Positions 21,741 through 31,037 of a stretch of DNA of 36,642 bases are shown here, one piece after another. Both the position numbers and the translations under genes were made by a program. The notes under the pieces were generated by a model, which did not search any database, had not been told where the DNA came from, and saw only the letters and a program-made list of their open reading frames with translations. This DNA is from JAUIEH01 sp964483375. GTDB lineage: Bacteria > Pseudomonadota > Alphaproteobacteria > Caulobacterales > Maricaulaceae. The stretch is taken from NCBI GenBank assembly GCA_964483375.1, contig CAZABJ010000024.1:1-36642 (forward strand), in the 5' to 3' direction. Each line of letters opens with the position of its first letter. Position 1 is the first letter of the stretch.

Positions 21741-23633
21741 ATGACCGACAAGCGTCCCGAGGTTTTTGAACTGGTCGAATCGATCGGCGACCTGGTGGTG
21801 CGCCGTGACGTCGAGGGGCGGGTGGTTTATGTGAACGCCGCCTTTCGCCGCGCCTTCGGAGGCGCGGTGCGGGATTGGATCGGCGAAACTTTCCCTCTGC
21901 AAACAGCCGACATTCGCGTCGCAGCGGGCGGGCGCCGGCGTCTTGACGTTGAGATGGAGACCGTCGCAGGCACGGCCTTTTTCGAGTGGGAGGAGACCCC
22001 GCTCCCCGACGGAGGCGTCGCGCTGGTGGGGCGGGACGTCTCCGCCCGACGGGCCGGTGAAGCCGCGTTGATTTACGCGCGCGACGCCGCGGAAGCGGAG
22101 GTCCGGGGACGCGAGACGCTGTTCGCCTCGATCACCCACGAATTGCGGACCCCGGCGGCCGGCGCGGTGGGGATGGCGACTCTGCTCCGCGGAACGGCGC
22201 TTTCGCCCGAACAACGCGCCTATGTCGATGCGATCGCCGATTCTGGGGCCCATCTGATGGCGCTGGTCGACGACGTTCTCGACGCCGCAAAACTTGAAGC
22301 CGGCGCGTTCGAACTTGTGCGCGAGCCCTTCGACCTCGAGCCCGTCTTGCGAAACGTGATCGAACTGGTCAGTCCGCGCGCTCGGCAGAAAGGCCTGGAA
22401 ACCGCGATTTATGTCGATCCCGGCGTTCCTCTCAGTGTGGTGGGAGACGCAGGGCGTCTGCGCCAAATCCTCCTGAACTTGCTGGGCAATGCGGTGAAGT
22501 TCACCAGCGCGGGCGGTGTGGCGCTGGCGGTCGAGCGCGAAGCCGGCGAGCCTGGGGAAGCGCGTTTGGCGTTCCATGTGCGTGACACGGGCCCCGGGGT
22601 TCCCGCCGCGGACCGCGCTCGCATTTTTGGCGCGTTTTCCCGCGCGCGCAGTGGGGCGACCCGGACGGCGGAAGGGGCCGGATTGGGGTTGTCGATCGTG
22701 CAGCGCCTCACGGACGCGATGGGCGGGCAGGTCGGGTTGGAGTCCCCGCCCGAGGGCGGGGCTTGGTTTTGGGTTCGTCTGGGGTTCTCAGTCGCGTCCG
22801 AGAGCGACCGCGGCTCCGCCCCACTGAACGGCGTGTCGGCTGTAGTGGCGGGCCCCGCTGCGCCGGTTCGCGCCGCCATCGCGCGGCAGCTTTCCTCGTC
22901 GGGCGCGCGAGTTCGCGAAGTCCAGAGCGTCGATGAACTCGCCGCAACCCTGATGGCCGAGCCCATGGCGGCGTTGGTCGACGCTGCGTGGGCTGAAGCG
23001 GCGGCGGAGGCCGTGACCCGCGCGCGCGTCGCCTTGGTGTTGGCCGCGCCGGACCAAAAGGGCCGGCTCGACGCGCTGCAAGCGCTTGGTTACCGAGGGT
23101 GGATTGTGAAACCGCCCCGGCCCGGGTCGTTGGTGGATTATGTTCGCCAAGCTTGGGACGGTCGGCTTGTCGCCGGCGCGGGAACCGCCGAGGCCAAAAC
23201 CGTCGAGCCAGGGTCGTCGTGCGCCGCCAGGACCGATGGACTGCGCGTGTTGTTGGCGGAAGACAATCCCGTCAATCGGCTGATGGCGGGGGCGGTGTTG
23301 CGACGGTGCGGCGCGCAGTTCGACGAGGCGGTCGACGGGCGCGCGGCGGCCGAGGCGGCGGCGGCTCGCGCCTATGATGTGATCCTGATGGATATGCGCA
23401 TGCCGACGCTCGATGGTCTTGAGGCCGCGCGCCTTATCCGCGCCGGGGGCGGGCCGAACGCACAGACGCCGATCCTCGCTCTGACCGCGAACGCCGAGGA
23501 TGCCGACCGGCGCGCCTGTTTGGCGGCGGGCATGAACGACTTTCTCACCAAGCCGATCGATGAATCGGCCCTAAGCGACGCGCTTTCGCGATGGACGCGC
23601 GCGGCCGCGCCCGCCAAGCTGCAGGGGCCATGA
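21741..23633 (+). CDS. Hybrid sensor histidine kinase, PAS-HisKA-HATPase-REC-REC (ShkA-like)
   Basis: A 630-residue soluble hybrid kinase with no membrane segment. A PAS-like domain (about 8-110) precedes HisKA, where SITHELRTP holds the phospho-His133. HATPase motifs follow: N-box LLNLLGNAVKF, G1 DTGPGVP, G2 GAGLGLSI. A first receiver-like domain (about 380-490) keeps a LVD Asp and a VKP Lys but has lost the acidic Mg-binding pair at its start (VVAGPAAP) and the Thr of strand 4. A second, intact receiver has LLAEDNPVNR, Asp551 (MDMRMP) and LTKP. A degenerate REC before a true REC is the layout of Caulobacter ShkA, where the first REC binds c-di-GMP; orthology is inferred. AGGAG lies 8 bases upstream. 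Its stop overlaps the ampG ATG. Confidence 0.9.
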   Translation: MTDKRPEVFELVESIGDLVVRRDVEGRVVYVNAAFRRAFGGAVRDWIGETFPLQTADIRVAAGGRRRLDVEMETVAGTAFFEWEETPLPDGGVALVGRDVSARRAGEAALIYARDAAEAEVRGRETLFASITHELRTPAAGAVGMATLLRGTALSPEQRAYVDAIADSGAHLMALVDDVLDAAKLEAGAFELVREPFDLEPVLRNVIELVSPRARQKGLETAIYVDPGVPLSVVGDAGRLRQILLNLLGNAVKFTSAGGVALAVEREAGEPGEARLAFHVRDTGPGVPAADRARIFGAFSRARSGATRTAEGAGLGLSIVQRLTDAMGGQVGLESPPEGGAWFWVRLGFSVASESDRGSAPLNGVSAVVAGPAAPVRAAIARQLSSSGARVREVQSVDELAATLMAEPMAALVDAAWAEAAAEAVTRARVALVLAAPDQKGRLDALQALGYRGWIVKPPRPGSLVDYVRQAWDGRLVAGAGTAEAKTVEPGSSCAARTDGLRVLLAEDNPVNRLMAGAVLRRCGAQFDEAVDGRAAAEAAAARAYDVILMDMRMPTLDGLEAARLIRAGGGPNAQTPILALTANAEDADRRACLAAGMNDFLTKPIDESALSDALSRWTRAAAPAKLQGP

Positions 23634-25510
23634 CCGATATGACGAACGCCCCCGCCGAAGCCGGCGCTTCCCAACCCGCTCGCCTGACATGGCGCGAAGT
23701 TCTTGGCTCGCTCAAGCGGCGCAAAGCCGGAGTGATGTTCGCCTTGGGCGTCGCCTCGGGTTTGCCCTTCGCGGCGTTGGCGGGCACGCTTAACGCGTGG
23801 CTGGAAAGCGCCGACGTTGCAGTGCGCACGATCGGCGTGATTTCTCTGATTAGTCTGGCTTACGGGTTCAACTTTTTATGGGCGCCGGCGCTGCAACGAA
23901 GCAGCGCGCCCTTTCTCGGCCGCATCGGTCGGCGTCGCTCTTGGATGGCGGTGTTTCACGGCCTGACCGTGGTCGCTCTGTTCATGATGGCGTTCTTGGA
24001 CCCCGGGCGGAGCCTCGCCGCTCTCACCTTGCTCGCCGCAGGGGCGGCGTTCTTCTCAGCGTCCTTTCATGTGGTGGTGGACGCTTGGCGTATCGAAGCC
24101 GCCGACGCGGAAACGCCCATCGATTTGTTGTCTTCGGTCTATCAGACGGGGTTCCGCTTAGCCGGTCTCATCGCGGGATTGGGCGCATTGTTGTTGGCCG
24201 ACCACATCGGTTGGGGTCCGACCTATTTGATCGTCGCGGCCGTGGCGGCGATTTGTTTCGTTTTGATCGCGTTTGCGCCGGAACCGCGGTCCTATGAGAG
24301 CGCCGACGAAGGCTTGGTGGAAGAGCATGTGGGCGGCGGCCTGCGCCCGGAAGTTCGACTTGCGGTGTTGCTGCCGGTTCTCGCGGGCTGGATTTATGCG
24401 GCGGTGATGTTGTTCGGCTTCATGGCCGCCGCAGTCACCGTCGATCCGCCGCCATCCGCCCGAAACTTCACGCGAAATGTCGGCCCGTTCATCGTTTTGG
24501 CGACGGTCTTCGCGCCGGCTTTGGCGGGATTGGCGGTTATGTGGCTGCGCTCCCAGCCTTGGGCGTCGCGCGACCGAGCCCGGGCCTGGACCAAACAAGG
24601 CGGCGGCGCCCGGGCGATCGCTGTCAGCGACACGATTTACACCGCGATCATTTCCCCGATGGCGGATTTCGTCTGGCGCATGCGTTGGGCGGTGATCTTG
24701 GTGCTCGCCTTAGCGCTCAGCTACCGCTTCACCGACGTCATCTGGGGCAGCCTCGCTTACGTCTTTTACTTGGGCAATCCTGACGCCGCGGCGGGCGCGC
24801 TGCAGCACACGCTGACCGATGTCGGCATCGCTTCGAAGACGTTCGGCGTGATTTTCACGGTGGTGGGAATCGCGCTGGGTGGGCTTCTCGTGCTGCGTTT
24901 CGGTCGGATGCCGATCCTCTTTGTGGGCGCCGTCTTGGCGGCTGTGACGAATTTGCTGTTCGCGGACTTGGCGTTGAGTTCGCCAGGGTCGTTCGGCTTT
25001 TTGACGATGACGGGTTTGAGCGATGCGCCGGCGTCGCTCGGTTTCAGCCAAGGCGCCGCGGCGCTGGGCTGGTCGAGTATCGAGTATGGCGCGCCGTTCT
25101 TGGACGCCTTTATGGGGCTGAGCCGGCTCGACGTCGTGTTTCAAAGCGTCGACGAGCGCTTGTTGCGCTTAACCGTGGCCATCATGTTCGAAAACCTGGC
25201 CATCGGCATCGCGAGCGCGGCGTTCGTGGCGTATCTCTCCGCCATCGTGAACCCGCGCTATTCGGCCACGCAATATGCTCTGTTGGCGTCGTTGGCGCTG
25301 CTGTTGGGCACCTTCGGCCGTCTCGGCTTGGCGGAAATGGCGGAAGTGCAGGGCTTCTTGCAGGTGTTTGTGCTGACCGCGGCGTTGGGGGCTTTCGCGG
25401 TCGTCGTGTGCGCGCTGGAATGGGTCCGTATGGCGCGCTTGCAACGCCGCTCACGCCTGTCCGCCGCCGATTCCTCCGGCGATCTCGCCGATGCGCCCAG
25501 CGCAGGCTAG
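23630..25510 (+). CDS. ampG: AmpG-type muropeptide permease, MFS superfamily, enlarged
   Basis: AmpG imports GlcNAc-anhydroMurNAc peptides for peptidoglycan recycling. The family signature is clear: FALGVASGLPFAALAGTLNAWL, FNFLWAPALQR, LGRIGRRRSWM and SFHVVVDAWRIEA. The protein is 626 residues, well over the usual 430-500. Extra length is in the second half, with a hydrophilic loop (MWLRSQPWASRDRARAWTKQ region) and a long segment between late helices (AASLGF/DAFMGLSRLDVVFQSVD region). More than 12 hydrophobic segments are visible. Its ATG overlaps the hybrid kinase stop (ATGA), indicating coupled expression. Substrate assignment rests on family membership. Confidence 0.85.
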   Translation: MTDMTNAPAEAGASQPARLTWREVLGSLKRRKAGVMFALGVASGLPFAALAGTLNAWLESADVAVRTIGVISLISLAYGFNFLWAPALQRSSAPFLGRIGRRRSWMAVFHGLTVVALFMMAFLDPGRSLAALTLLAAGAAFFSASFHVVVDAWRIEAADAETPIDLLSSVYQTGFRLAGLIAGLGALLLADHIGWGPTYLIVAAVAAICFVLIAFAPEPRSYESADEGLVEEHVGGGLRPEVRLAVLLPVLAGWIYAAVMLFGFMAAAVTVDPPPSARNFTRNVGPFIVLATVFAPALAGLAVMWLRSQPWASRDRARAWTKQGGGARAIAVSDTIYTAIISPMADFVWRMRWAVILVLALALSYRFTDVIWGSLAYVFYLGNPDAAAGALQHTLTDVGIASKTFGVIFTVVGIALGGLLVLRFGRMPILFVGAVLAAVTNLLFADLALSSPGSFGFLTMTGLSDAPASLGFSQGAAALGWSSIEYGAPFLDAFMGLSRLDVVFQSVDERLLRLTVAIMFENLAIGIASAAFVAYLSAIVNPRYSATQYALLASLALLLGTFGRLGLAEMAEVQGFLQVFVLTAALGAFAVVVCALEWVRMARLQRRSRLSAADSSGDLADAPSAG

Positions 25511-25521
25511 TCTCCGCAGCC

Positions 25522-28248
25522 ATGGCGACAAGCGTTGATGCTCCGGCCCGCGCGTCAGGCGCGGGCGTAACGCCCATGATGGCGCAGTACCTGTCGCTGA
25601 AGGAGCGGGCGGGCGAAGCGCTGTTGTTCTACCGCATGGGCGATTTTTACGAGCTGTTCTTCGAGGACGCCGTCGTCGCCGCGGACGCGCTCGACATCGC
25701 TCTCACCAAACGGGGCAAACATGCCGGGGAGGATATCCCCATGTGCGGCGTCCCTGCCTCGACCGCGGAAAGCTATCTCGCAAAGCTGATCGGCGCAGGC
25801 TTTCGGGTGGCGATTTGCGAACAAGTCGAGGACCCCAAAGAGGCCAAAAAGCGCGGCTCGAAAGAGCCTGTGCGCCGCGACATCGTCCGCGTGGTCACCC
25901 CGGGCACGATCACCGAAGAAGCGCTCCTGGACGGCGCCGCGCCAGCCTGGATCGCTGCTGTGAGCCCCGAACGCCACGGAGCGATCGGCCTCGCTTGGGC
26001 GGACGTGACCACCGGCGCGTTCTGCGTTTCCCAAGTGGAGCAGGGGAAACTCGCCGAAACATTGGCGGGTCTCTCGCCGCGCGAGGTTCTCAGCGCAGAC
26101 CGGTTCGCTGATGACGAAGAAACGCGCGCCGCGCTTGACCGCGTGCAATGCGCCGTGACGGACTGGCCGGCGGCGAAGTTCAACGTCGCCTCCGGCCGCC
26201 GGCGGCTCGAAGCGCTGTTCGACGTGGCCACGCTGGACGGCTTCGGCGCATTTACCCCCGCTGAAATCGCCGCCGCCGGCGCGCTGGCCGATTACCTCGC
26301 CTTGACCCAGGCCGGCGCGCCCGCACGCCTGCGCTCGCCGCGCCGCATCGCCGATGACGCCCATATGGCCATCGACCCCGCCACCCGCGCGAGCCTCGAG
26401 ATTGCCCGGACGTTATCGGGCTCCCGGAAGGGCGCGCTCATCCACGCCATCGACCGAACCGTCACCGCCCCCGGCGCCCGCGCCTTGGCCGAGCGCATCG
26501 CGCGACCCTTGACGGATGCGGGGGCCATCGCGGCCCGGCTGGATGCGGTGGCCTTTCTCGTCGAAGAGGCGGGGCGGGGGGTGCGCGCTCGGATCCGCGA
26601 CGCCTTGCAGTGCGCCGGCGACCCGGCTCGCGCGCTCGGTCGGCTGTTGCTCGGGCGCGGCGGACCGAGGGACCTGGCGACGCTCGCGGAAGGGCTGAAA
26701 GCGGGCGAGGCGATCAGCGCCGCTTTCGCGGAGGCGGCGGAGGTTCCCGATGCGCTCGGGCGCGCGCTTGATGCGGCGTCGTTAGCGAATAAGCCCGCGC
26801 TCGCCCAGCTCGCGCGCGACATCACCCGCGCCTTGGCGCCCGAGCCGCCGACGCTGGCGCGGGACGGGGGGTTCATTGCGCCGGGTTACGATCCGGCTTT
26901 GGACGAGGCGCGGCGGCTGCGCGATGAGAGCCGGCGGGTGGTGATGGGCCTGCAATCCGCTTACGCCCAAAAAACCGGCGTGGCCACGCTGAAGATAAAA
27001 CACAACAATCAGCTCGGCTATTTCATCGAGGTCACCGCCAAACATGGCGACCGTCTTTTGCAGGCGCCGTTGAAAGAGACCTTTTCTCACCGCCAAACCA
27101 TGGCCAACGCGGTTCGTTTCTCCACCGCGGAGCTGGCGGAGCTGGAAACCCGCATCGCCTCGGCCGCCGACCAAGCCTTAGGCTTGGAGCTCGCCGCTTT
27201 CGACGCGCTCGCCGCGCGCGTCAGAGAGGCGGCAGGCGCGGTGCGCGACATGGCTGACGGCTTGGCCGAGATCGATGTCGCCGCCGCCTTGGCCGCCTGG
27301 GCGGAGGAGGCCGGCTGCGTTCGCCCCATCGTCGAAGAAACCGGCCTGTTCGAGATTGAAGCCGGCCGCCATCCCGTTGTCGAAGCCGCTCTCGCGAAAG
27401 GCGGGGAGGCGCGGTTTACGCCCAATGACTGTGCGCTTGACGCGGCCGGGCGGGCGGGGCCGCGCTTTACGGTGGTGACCGGTCCGAACATGGCGGGCAA
27501 ATCCACCTATCTGCGTCAGAACGCGGTCATCGCGATCCTCGCTCAGGCGGGGTCGTTCGTTCCCGCGCGCGCCGCCCGCATCGGCGTGGTGGACCGGTTG
27601 TTCAGCCGCGTCGGCGCAGGGGATGACCTCGCCCGCGGCCGCTCGACGTTTATGGCTGAGATGATCGAAACGGCGGCGATATTGAACCAAGCCGGCCCGC
27701 GCGCGCTTGTCATCCTCGATGAAATCGGGCGAGGCACCGCCACCTATGACGGCCTCGCCATCGCCTGGGCGGCCGCGGAGCATTTGCACGAGGTCAATCG
27801 CTGCCGGGCGTTGTTCGCCACCCACTACCACGAGCTGACGGCGTTGGCGGACGACATGGCGGCGGGCGCGAATGCGAGCCTGAGGGCCAAAGAGTGGAAT
27901 GGAGAACTGGTGTTCTTACACCAAGTCGCCGCCGGTCCGGCGGACCGGTCTTATGGGGTGGAGGTGGCTCAACGGGCCGGGCTCCCGCCCGCCGTCATCG
28001 CCCGCGCCCGCGCCGTTCTTGAGCGGCTTGAGACCGGGTCGAGCCCCGGGGCGGGCTTGGCTGAGTTGCCGCTTTTCGCGTCAGCCCCCGCCGCGCCGGC
28101 CTACGAACAGGCTTCGGCCGAGGAGCCGCCGGCGTTGGGCCCGGCTGAGGTGGAGCTCGCCGCAGTGGACCCAGACGCGCTCACCCCGCGCGAAGCGCTC
28201 GCTTTGGTCTATCGGCTCAAGGCCTTGCTTGGAGAGCCTGCGCGATGA
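25522..28248 (+). CDS. mutS: DNA mismatch repair protein MutS
   Basis: MutS recognises mispairs and small loops. The 908-residue protein has the mismatch-reading N-terminus with YRMGDFYELFFEDA (the Phe/Glu wedge is in GDFYELF), the connector and lever, the clamp, and the ATPase with Walker A GPNMAGKST (654-662), ILDEIGRGTATYDGLAIAWA (Walker B and signature), and the FATHYHEL switch. It ends with a short region that resembles the tetramerising C-terminus (DALTPREALALVYRLKALL). ATG 25522 gives MATSVDAPARASGAGVTPMM. Its stop overlaps the glnD ATG (ATGA). Confidence 0.98.
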   Translation: MATSVDAPARASGAGVTPMMAQYLSLKERAGEALLFYRMGDFYELFFEDAVVAADALDIALTKRGKHAGEDIPMCGVPASTAESYLAKLIGAGFRVAICEQVEDPKEAKKRGSKEPVRRDIVRVVTPGTITEEALLDGAAPAWIAAVSPERHGAIGLAWADVTTGAFCVSQVEQGKLAETLAGLSPREVLSADRFADDEETRAALDRVQCAVTDWPAAKFNVASGRRRLEALFDVATLDGFGAFTPAEIAAAGALADYLALTQAGAPARLRSPRRIADDAHMAIDPATRASLEIARTLSGSRKGALIHAIDRTVTAPGARALAERIARPLTDAGAIAARLDAVAFLVEEAGRGVRARIRDALQCAGDPARALGRLLLGRGGPRDLATLAEGLKAGEAISAAFAEAAEVPDALGRALDAASLANKPALAQLARDITRALAPEPPTLARDGGFIAPGYDPALDEARRLRDESRRVVMGLQSAYAQKTGVATLKIKHNNQLGYFIEVTAKHGDRLLQAPLKETFSHRQTMANAVRFSTAELAELETRIASAADQALGLELAAFDALAARVREAAGAVRDMADGLAEIDVAAALAAWAEEAGCVRPIVEETGLFEIEAGRHPVVEAALAKGGEARFTPNDCALDAAGRAGPRFTVVTGPNMAGKSTYLRQNAVIAILAQAGSFVPARAARIGVVDRLFSRVGAGDDLARGRSTFMAEMIETAAILNQAGPRALVILDEIGRGTATYDGLAIAWAAAEHLHEVNRCRALFATHYHELTALADDMAAGANASLRAKEWNGELVFLHQVAAGPADRSYGVEVAQRAGLPPAVIARARAVLERLETGSSPGAGLAELPLFASAPAAPAYEQASAEEPPALGPAEVELAAVDPDALTPREALALVYRLKALLGEPAR

Positions 28249-31037
28249 TCGGCGTGCCTCAAAGCGTTGTTGACGGTCCGGCGCTGCGCGCGGCGCTGAC
28301 CGCGGCGGCCAGAGAGTGCGGCGGGGATGAGACTGCGCTGCGCCTCCGGGCGACGCACTTGCTGAAAGAGGCCTATGCGGAGGGCGAGCGCGGCGTCCGC
28401 GAGCGGCTGGACGCAGGGGCCGGCGGGCTCGAGACCGCCCGCGCGCTCAGCATGCTCGCTGACGACATCGTCTCCGCCGCCTATGACGTCACCAGCGTTC
28501 ACATGCATCGCGCGCGCAACCCCACCGAAGGGGAGCGCCTGGCCGTGTGCGCCGTGGGCGGTTACGGCCGGGGGGAGCGGGCGCCCGGCTCCGACATCGA
28601 TTTGCTGTTCCTGCGGGCCTATAAGAGCACCCCGTGGTCGGAGAGCGTGGTCGAGACCATGCTCTACGTGCTCTGGGACATGGGCCTGAAAGTCGGCCAC
28701 GCGGTCCGCACGGTCGATGAGTGCGTCCGGATCGCGAAATCGGACTGGACGGTGCTGACCTCGCTCATGGACCTGCGTCGGCTGGCCGGAGACGCCGAGT
28801 TGCCGGTGGACCTCGCCGGGCGCATCGCGACCGAAGCCTTTCGGGGCCGGGGCGCAGCGTTCATCGAAGCGAAACTCATCGAACGCCACGAACGGCTCGT
28901 CCGCCAAGACGCAAGCCCCTACATGGTCGAGCCCGATGTGAAGGAAGGGGCGGGCGGTCAGCGCGATCTGCAACTCATCGAATGGCTTGCGCGGGGCGCC
29001 ACATTCGCCCGCGTCGGCGCAGCCCCGGCCGCCAGGCTGTTCGCCGCCGAGGAGGCCGTCCGATATGAGGGGGCGGCTGAGTTTCTCTGGCGCGTAAGAT
29101 GCCTGATGCACTTCGCCGCCGGCCGGGCGCAAGAAAAGCTCACCTTTGATCTCCAACCCGAAATCGCCCGTCGCATGGGGTTTGAAGACGCTGGGCCTGA
29201 AGCGGCGGTTGAGCAGTTCATGCGACGCTATTTCCTGGTGGTGCGGGAAATCGGCGCGCTCACCTCAATCCTCTGCGCGAAAGTGGACGCTGACGTCGCA
29301 AAGAAGCGCAGCGGCCGGTTTTTCGGTCTGTTTTCGTCGAGCGACAAAATCGCGCCGCTGGCGGACCCCGACCTCGCCATGCATCAGGGCGCGGCGGCCT
29401 TCGCCGAACCCGCCGAGGGCTTTCGACCGCTCGACGCATACATGCGGCTGTGCGGCCATGCGGCCTCGCGCGGCGTTGACGTCCACCCCGACGCGATGGC
29501 CGAAACCCAGCGGCGCGTGGAGGCCTTAAGCGAGGAAGAGCGCGCCGATCCGGCCGCCGCGGCCGCTTTTTTCGACGCCATCTTGGACGCCTCATCGGTG
29601 GAAGCCGCGCTTCGTCTGATGAACGACAGCGGTCTCTTAGGCGCTTATCTGCCGGAGTTCGGGCGGATCGTGGGCCGCACTCAGTTCAACATGTACCATC
29701 ACTACACCGTTGATGAGCACATCTTGCGCGTCGTCGGCGCTCTCGCTGATTTGGAATGCGGGCGCCCCGAGGAGGACGCCGCGTTCGCCGCCAAAGCGTT
29801 CAAACGTGTCGATGAGCGCCGCGCGCTGTATCTGGCGGCGCTCTTCCACGATGTCGGAAAAGGGCTCGGCGACCAAGAGGAGGAGGGGGCGAAGCTGGCG
29901 CGGATCGCCGCCGACCGACTTGGCCTTGACGAACACGAGACCGACCTCATCGCCTGGCTCGTCGCCCATCATCTGTTAATGAGCGACGTCGCCCAGCGCC
30001 GTGACTTAGGCGATCCTCAAACCATCGTGGACTTCCTCGACGAGGTTCGTGCGCCGGAGCGGCTGCACATGCTCTGCGTCTTGACCATCGCCGACATCAA
30101 AGGCGTCGGCCCGGGCGTTTGGACGCCGTGGAAACGCAGGCTGCTTGAGGATCTCTACGAGCTGTCGCTGGCCTCCTTTCATGGCGGCCGCGCCAGCGCG
30201 GCCCATGCGCGAGAGACCCTGGAAGAACGTGCTGAAGCGGCTCGCGCGGCGCTGCTGGAGATCGGCGACGCGGCGGACCCTGATTTCGCCGCGCGTTGGG
30301 CTGCGTCCTTGGAGGACGGCTATTGGTTGGCGTTTGACGAGGAGGCGCATCGCCGGCACCTGCGTGCGGCCGAAGCCGCGCGGGGAGGCGAAGAGGTCGC
30401 GGCGGTGTGGCTGCAGGAGCAGGGCGCCGCTGAGCTTGTCGTGGTTTGTCCCGACCGGCTGGGGCTGTTTTCCAGGGTCGCCGGCGCGATCGCGGGGACC
30501 GGCGCGGATGTTCGCGGCGCCCGCATTCACACCCTGGCTGACCAGACCGCGTTCGACCTCTTCACCTTGGCGTATCCCGAGCAGGACGACGCGGCGCTCG
30601 CCCGAACCGCCGCAGCGGTCAAACAGGCGGTCGCCGCAAACGTGCCCTTCGACGATGCCCCCGCGGAGATCGAAACGGCGCCGCGCCGCGCCCGCGCATT
30701 TCGGGTGCCGGCGAGCGTGGCGTTTGACGACGAGGCTTCGGAGACCGCAACCGTCATCGAAATCTCGGGGCGGGATAGGCGCGGGCTTTTGGCTGACTTG
30801 GCGCGCGCTTTGTGTGAACAGAGCGTCGAGGTCAGCTCCGCGCATGTGGAGAGCTATGGGGAGCGAGCGATGGACGTGTTCTACGCGCTCGAAAGCGACG
30901 GCTCGAAAATCACCGACGACGCTCGCCGCGCCGCAATACGAGACGCGCTGCTCGCCGTTTTGGCCGAGGGCGACGCCGAAGCGCCGCTGGCCGGCGGACG
31001 TCGGTTGGCGCGCGCCCGCGCGAGCGGGCTGCGATGA
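28245..31037 (+). CDS. glnD: Bifunctional [PII] uridylyltransferase/uridylyl-removing enzyme
   Basis: GlnD reads cellular glutamine and uridylylates or deuridylylates PII (GlnB/GlnK), setting nitrogen assimilation. The 930-residue protein has four parts: the nucleotidyltransferase with GGYGRGERAPGSDIDLLFL (from residue 105), the PII-uridylyltransferase region, an HD hydrolase with ALFHDVGKG (His535-Asp536) and VAHHLLMSDVAQRRDL, and two C-terminal ACT domains (ELVVVCPDRLGLFSRVAGAI; EISGRDRRGLLADLARALC) that bind glutamine. All catalytic motifs are present. It overlaps mutS upstream and murJ downstream by ATGA, a tight operon. Confidence 0.97.
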   Translation: MIGVPQSVVDGPALRAALTAAARECGGDETALRLRATHLLKEAYAEGERGVRERLDAGAGGLETARALSMLADDIVSAAYDVTSVHMHRARNPTEGERLAVCAVGGYGRGERAPGSDIDLLFLRAYKSTPWSESVVETMLYVLWDMGLKVGHAVRTVDECVRIAKSDWTVLTSLMDLRRLAGDAELPVDLAGRIATEAFRGRGAAFIEAKLIERHERLVRQDASPYMVEPDVKEGAGGQRDLQLIEWLARGATFARVGAAPAARLFAAEEAVRYEGAAEFLWRVRCLMHFAAGRAQEKLTFDLQPEIARRMGFEDAGPEAAVEQFMRRYFLVVREIGALTSILCAKVDADVAKKRSGRFFGLFSSSDKIAPLADPDLAMHQGAAAFAEPAEGFRPLDAYMRLCGHAASRGVDVHPDAMAETQRRVEALSEEERADPAAAAAFFDAILDASSVEAALRLMNDSGLLGAYLPEFGRIVGRTQFNMYHHYTVDEHILRVVGALADLECGRPEEDAAFAAKAFKRVDERRALYLAALFHDVGKGLGDQEEEGAKLARIAADRLGLDEHETDLIAWLVAHHLLMSDVAQRRDLGDPQTIVDFLDEVRAPERLHMLCVLTIADIKGVGPGVWTPWKRRLLEDLYELSLASFHGGRASAAHARETLEERAEAARAALLEIGDAADPDFAARWAASLEDGYWLAFDEEAHRRHLRAAEAARGGEEVAAVWLQEQGAAELVVVCPDRLGLFSRVAGAIAGTGADVRGARIHTLADQTAFDLFTLAYPEQDDAALARTAAAVKQAVAANVPFDDAPAEIETAPRRARAFRVPASVAFDDEASETATVIEISGRDRRGLLADLARALCEQSVEVSSAHVESYGERAMDVFYALESDGSKITDDARRAAIRDALLAVLAEGDAEAPLAGGRRLARARASGLR

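Noticed and set aside
21741..23633. Calling the first receiver of the hybrid kinase a complete receiver
   Set aside because: It keeps an Asp and a Lys, but the acidic pair that binds magnesium and the strand-4 Thr are missing.
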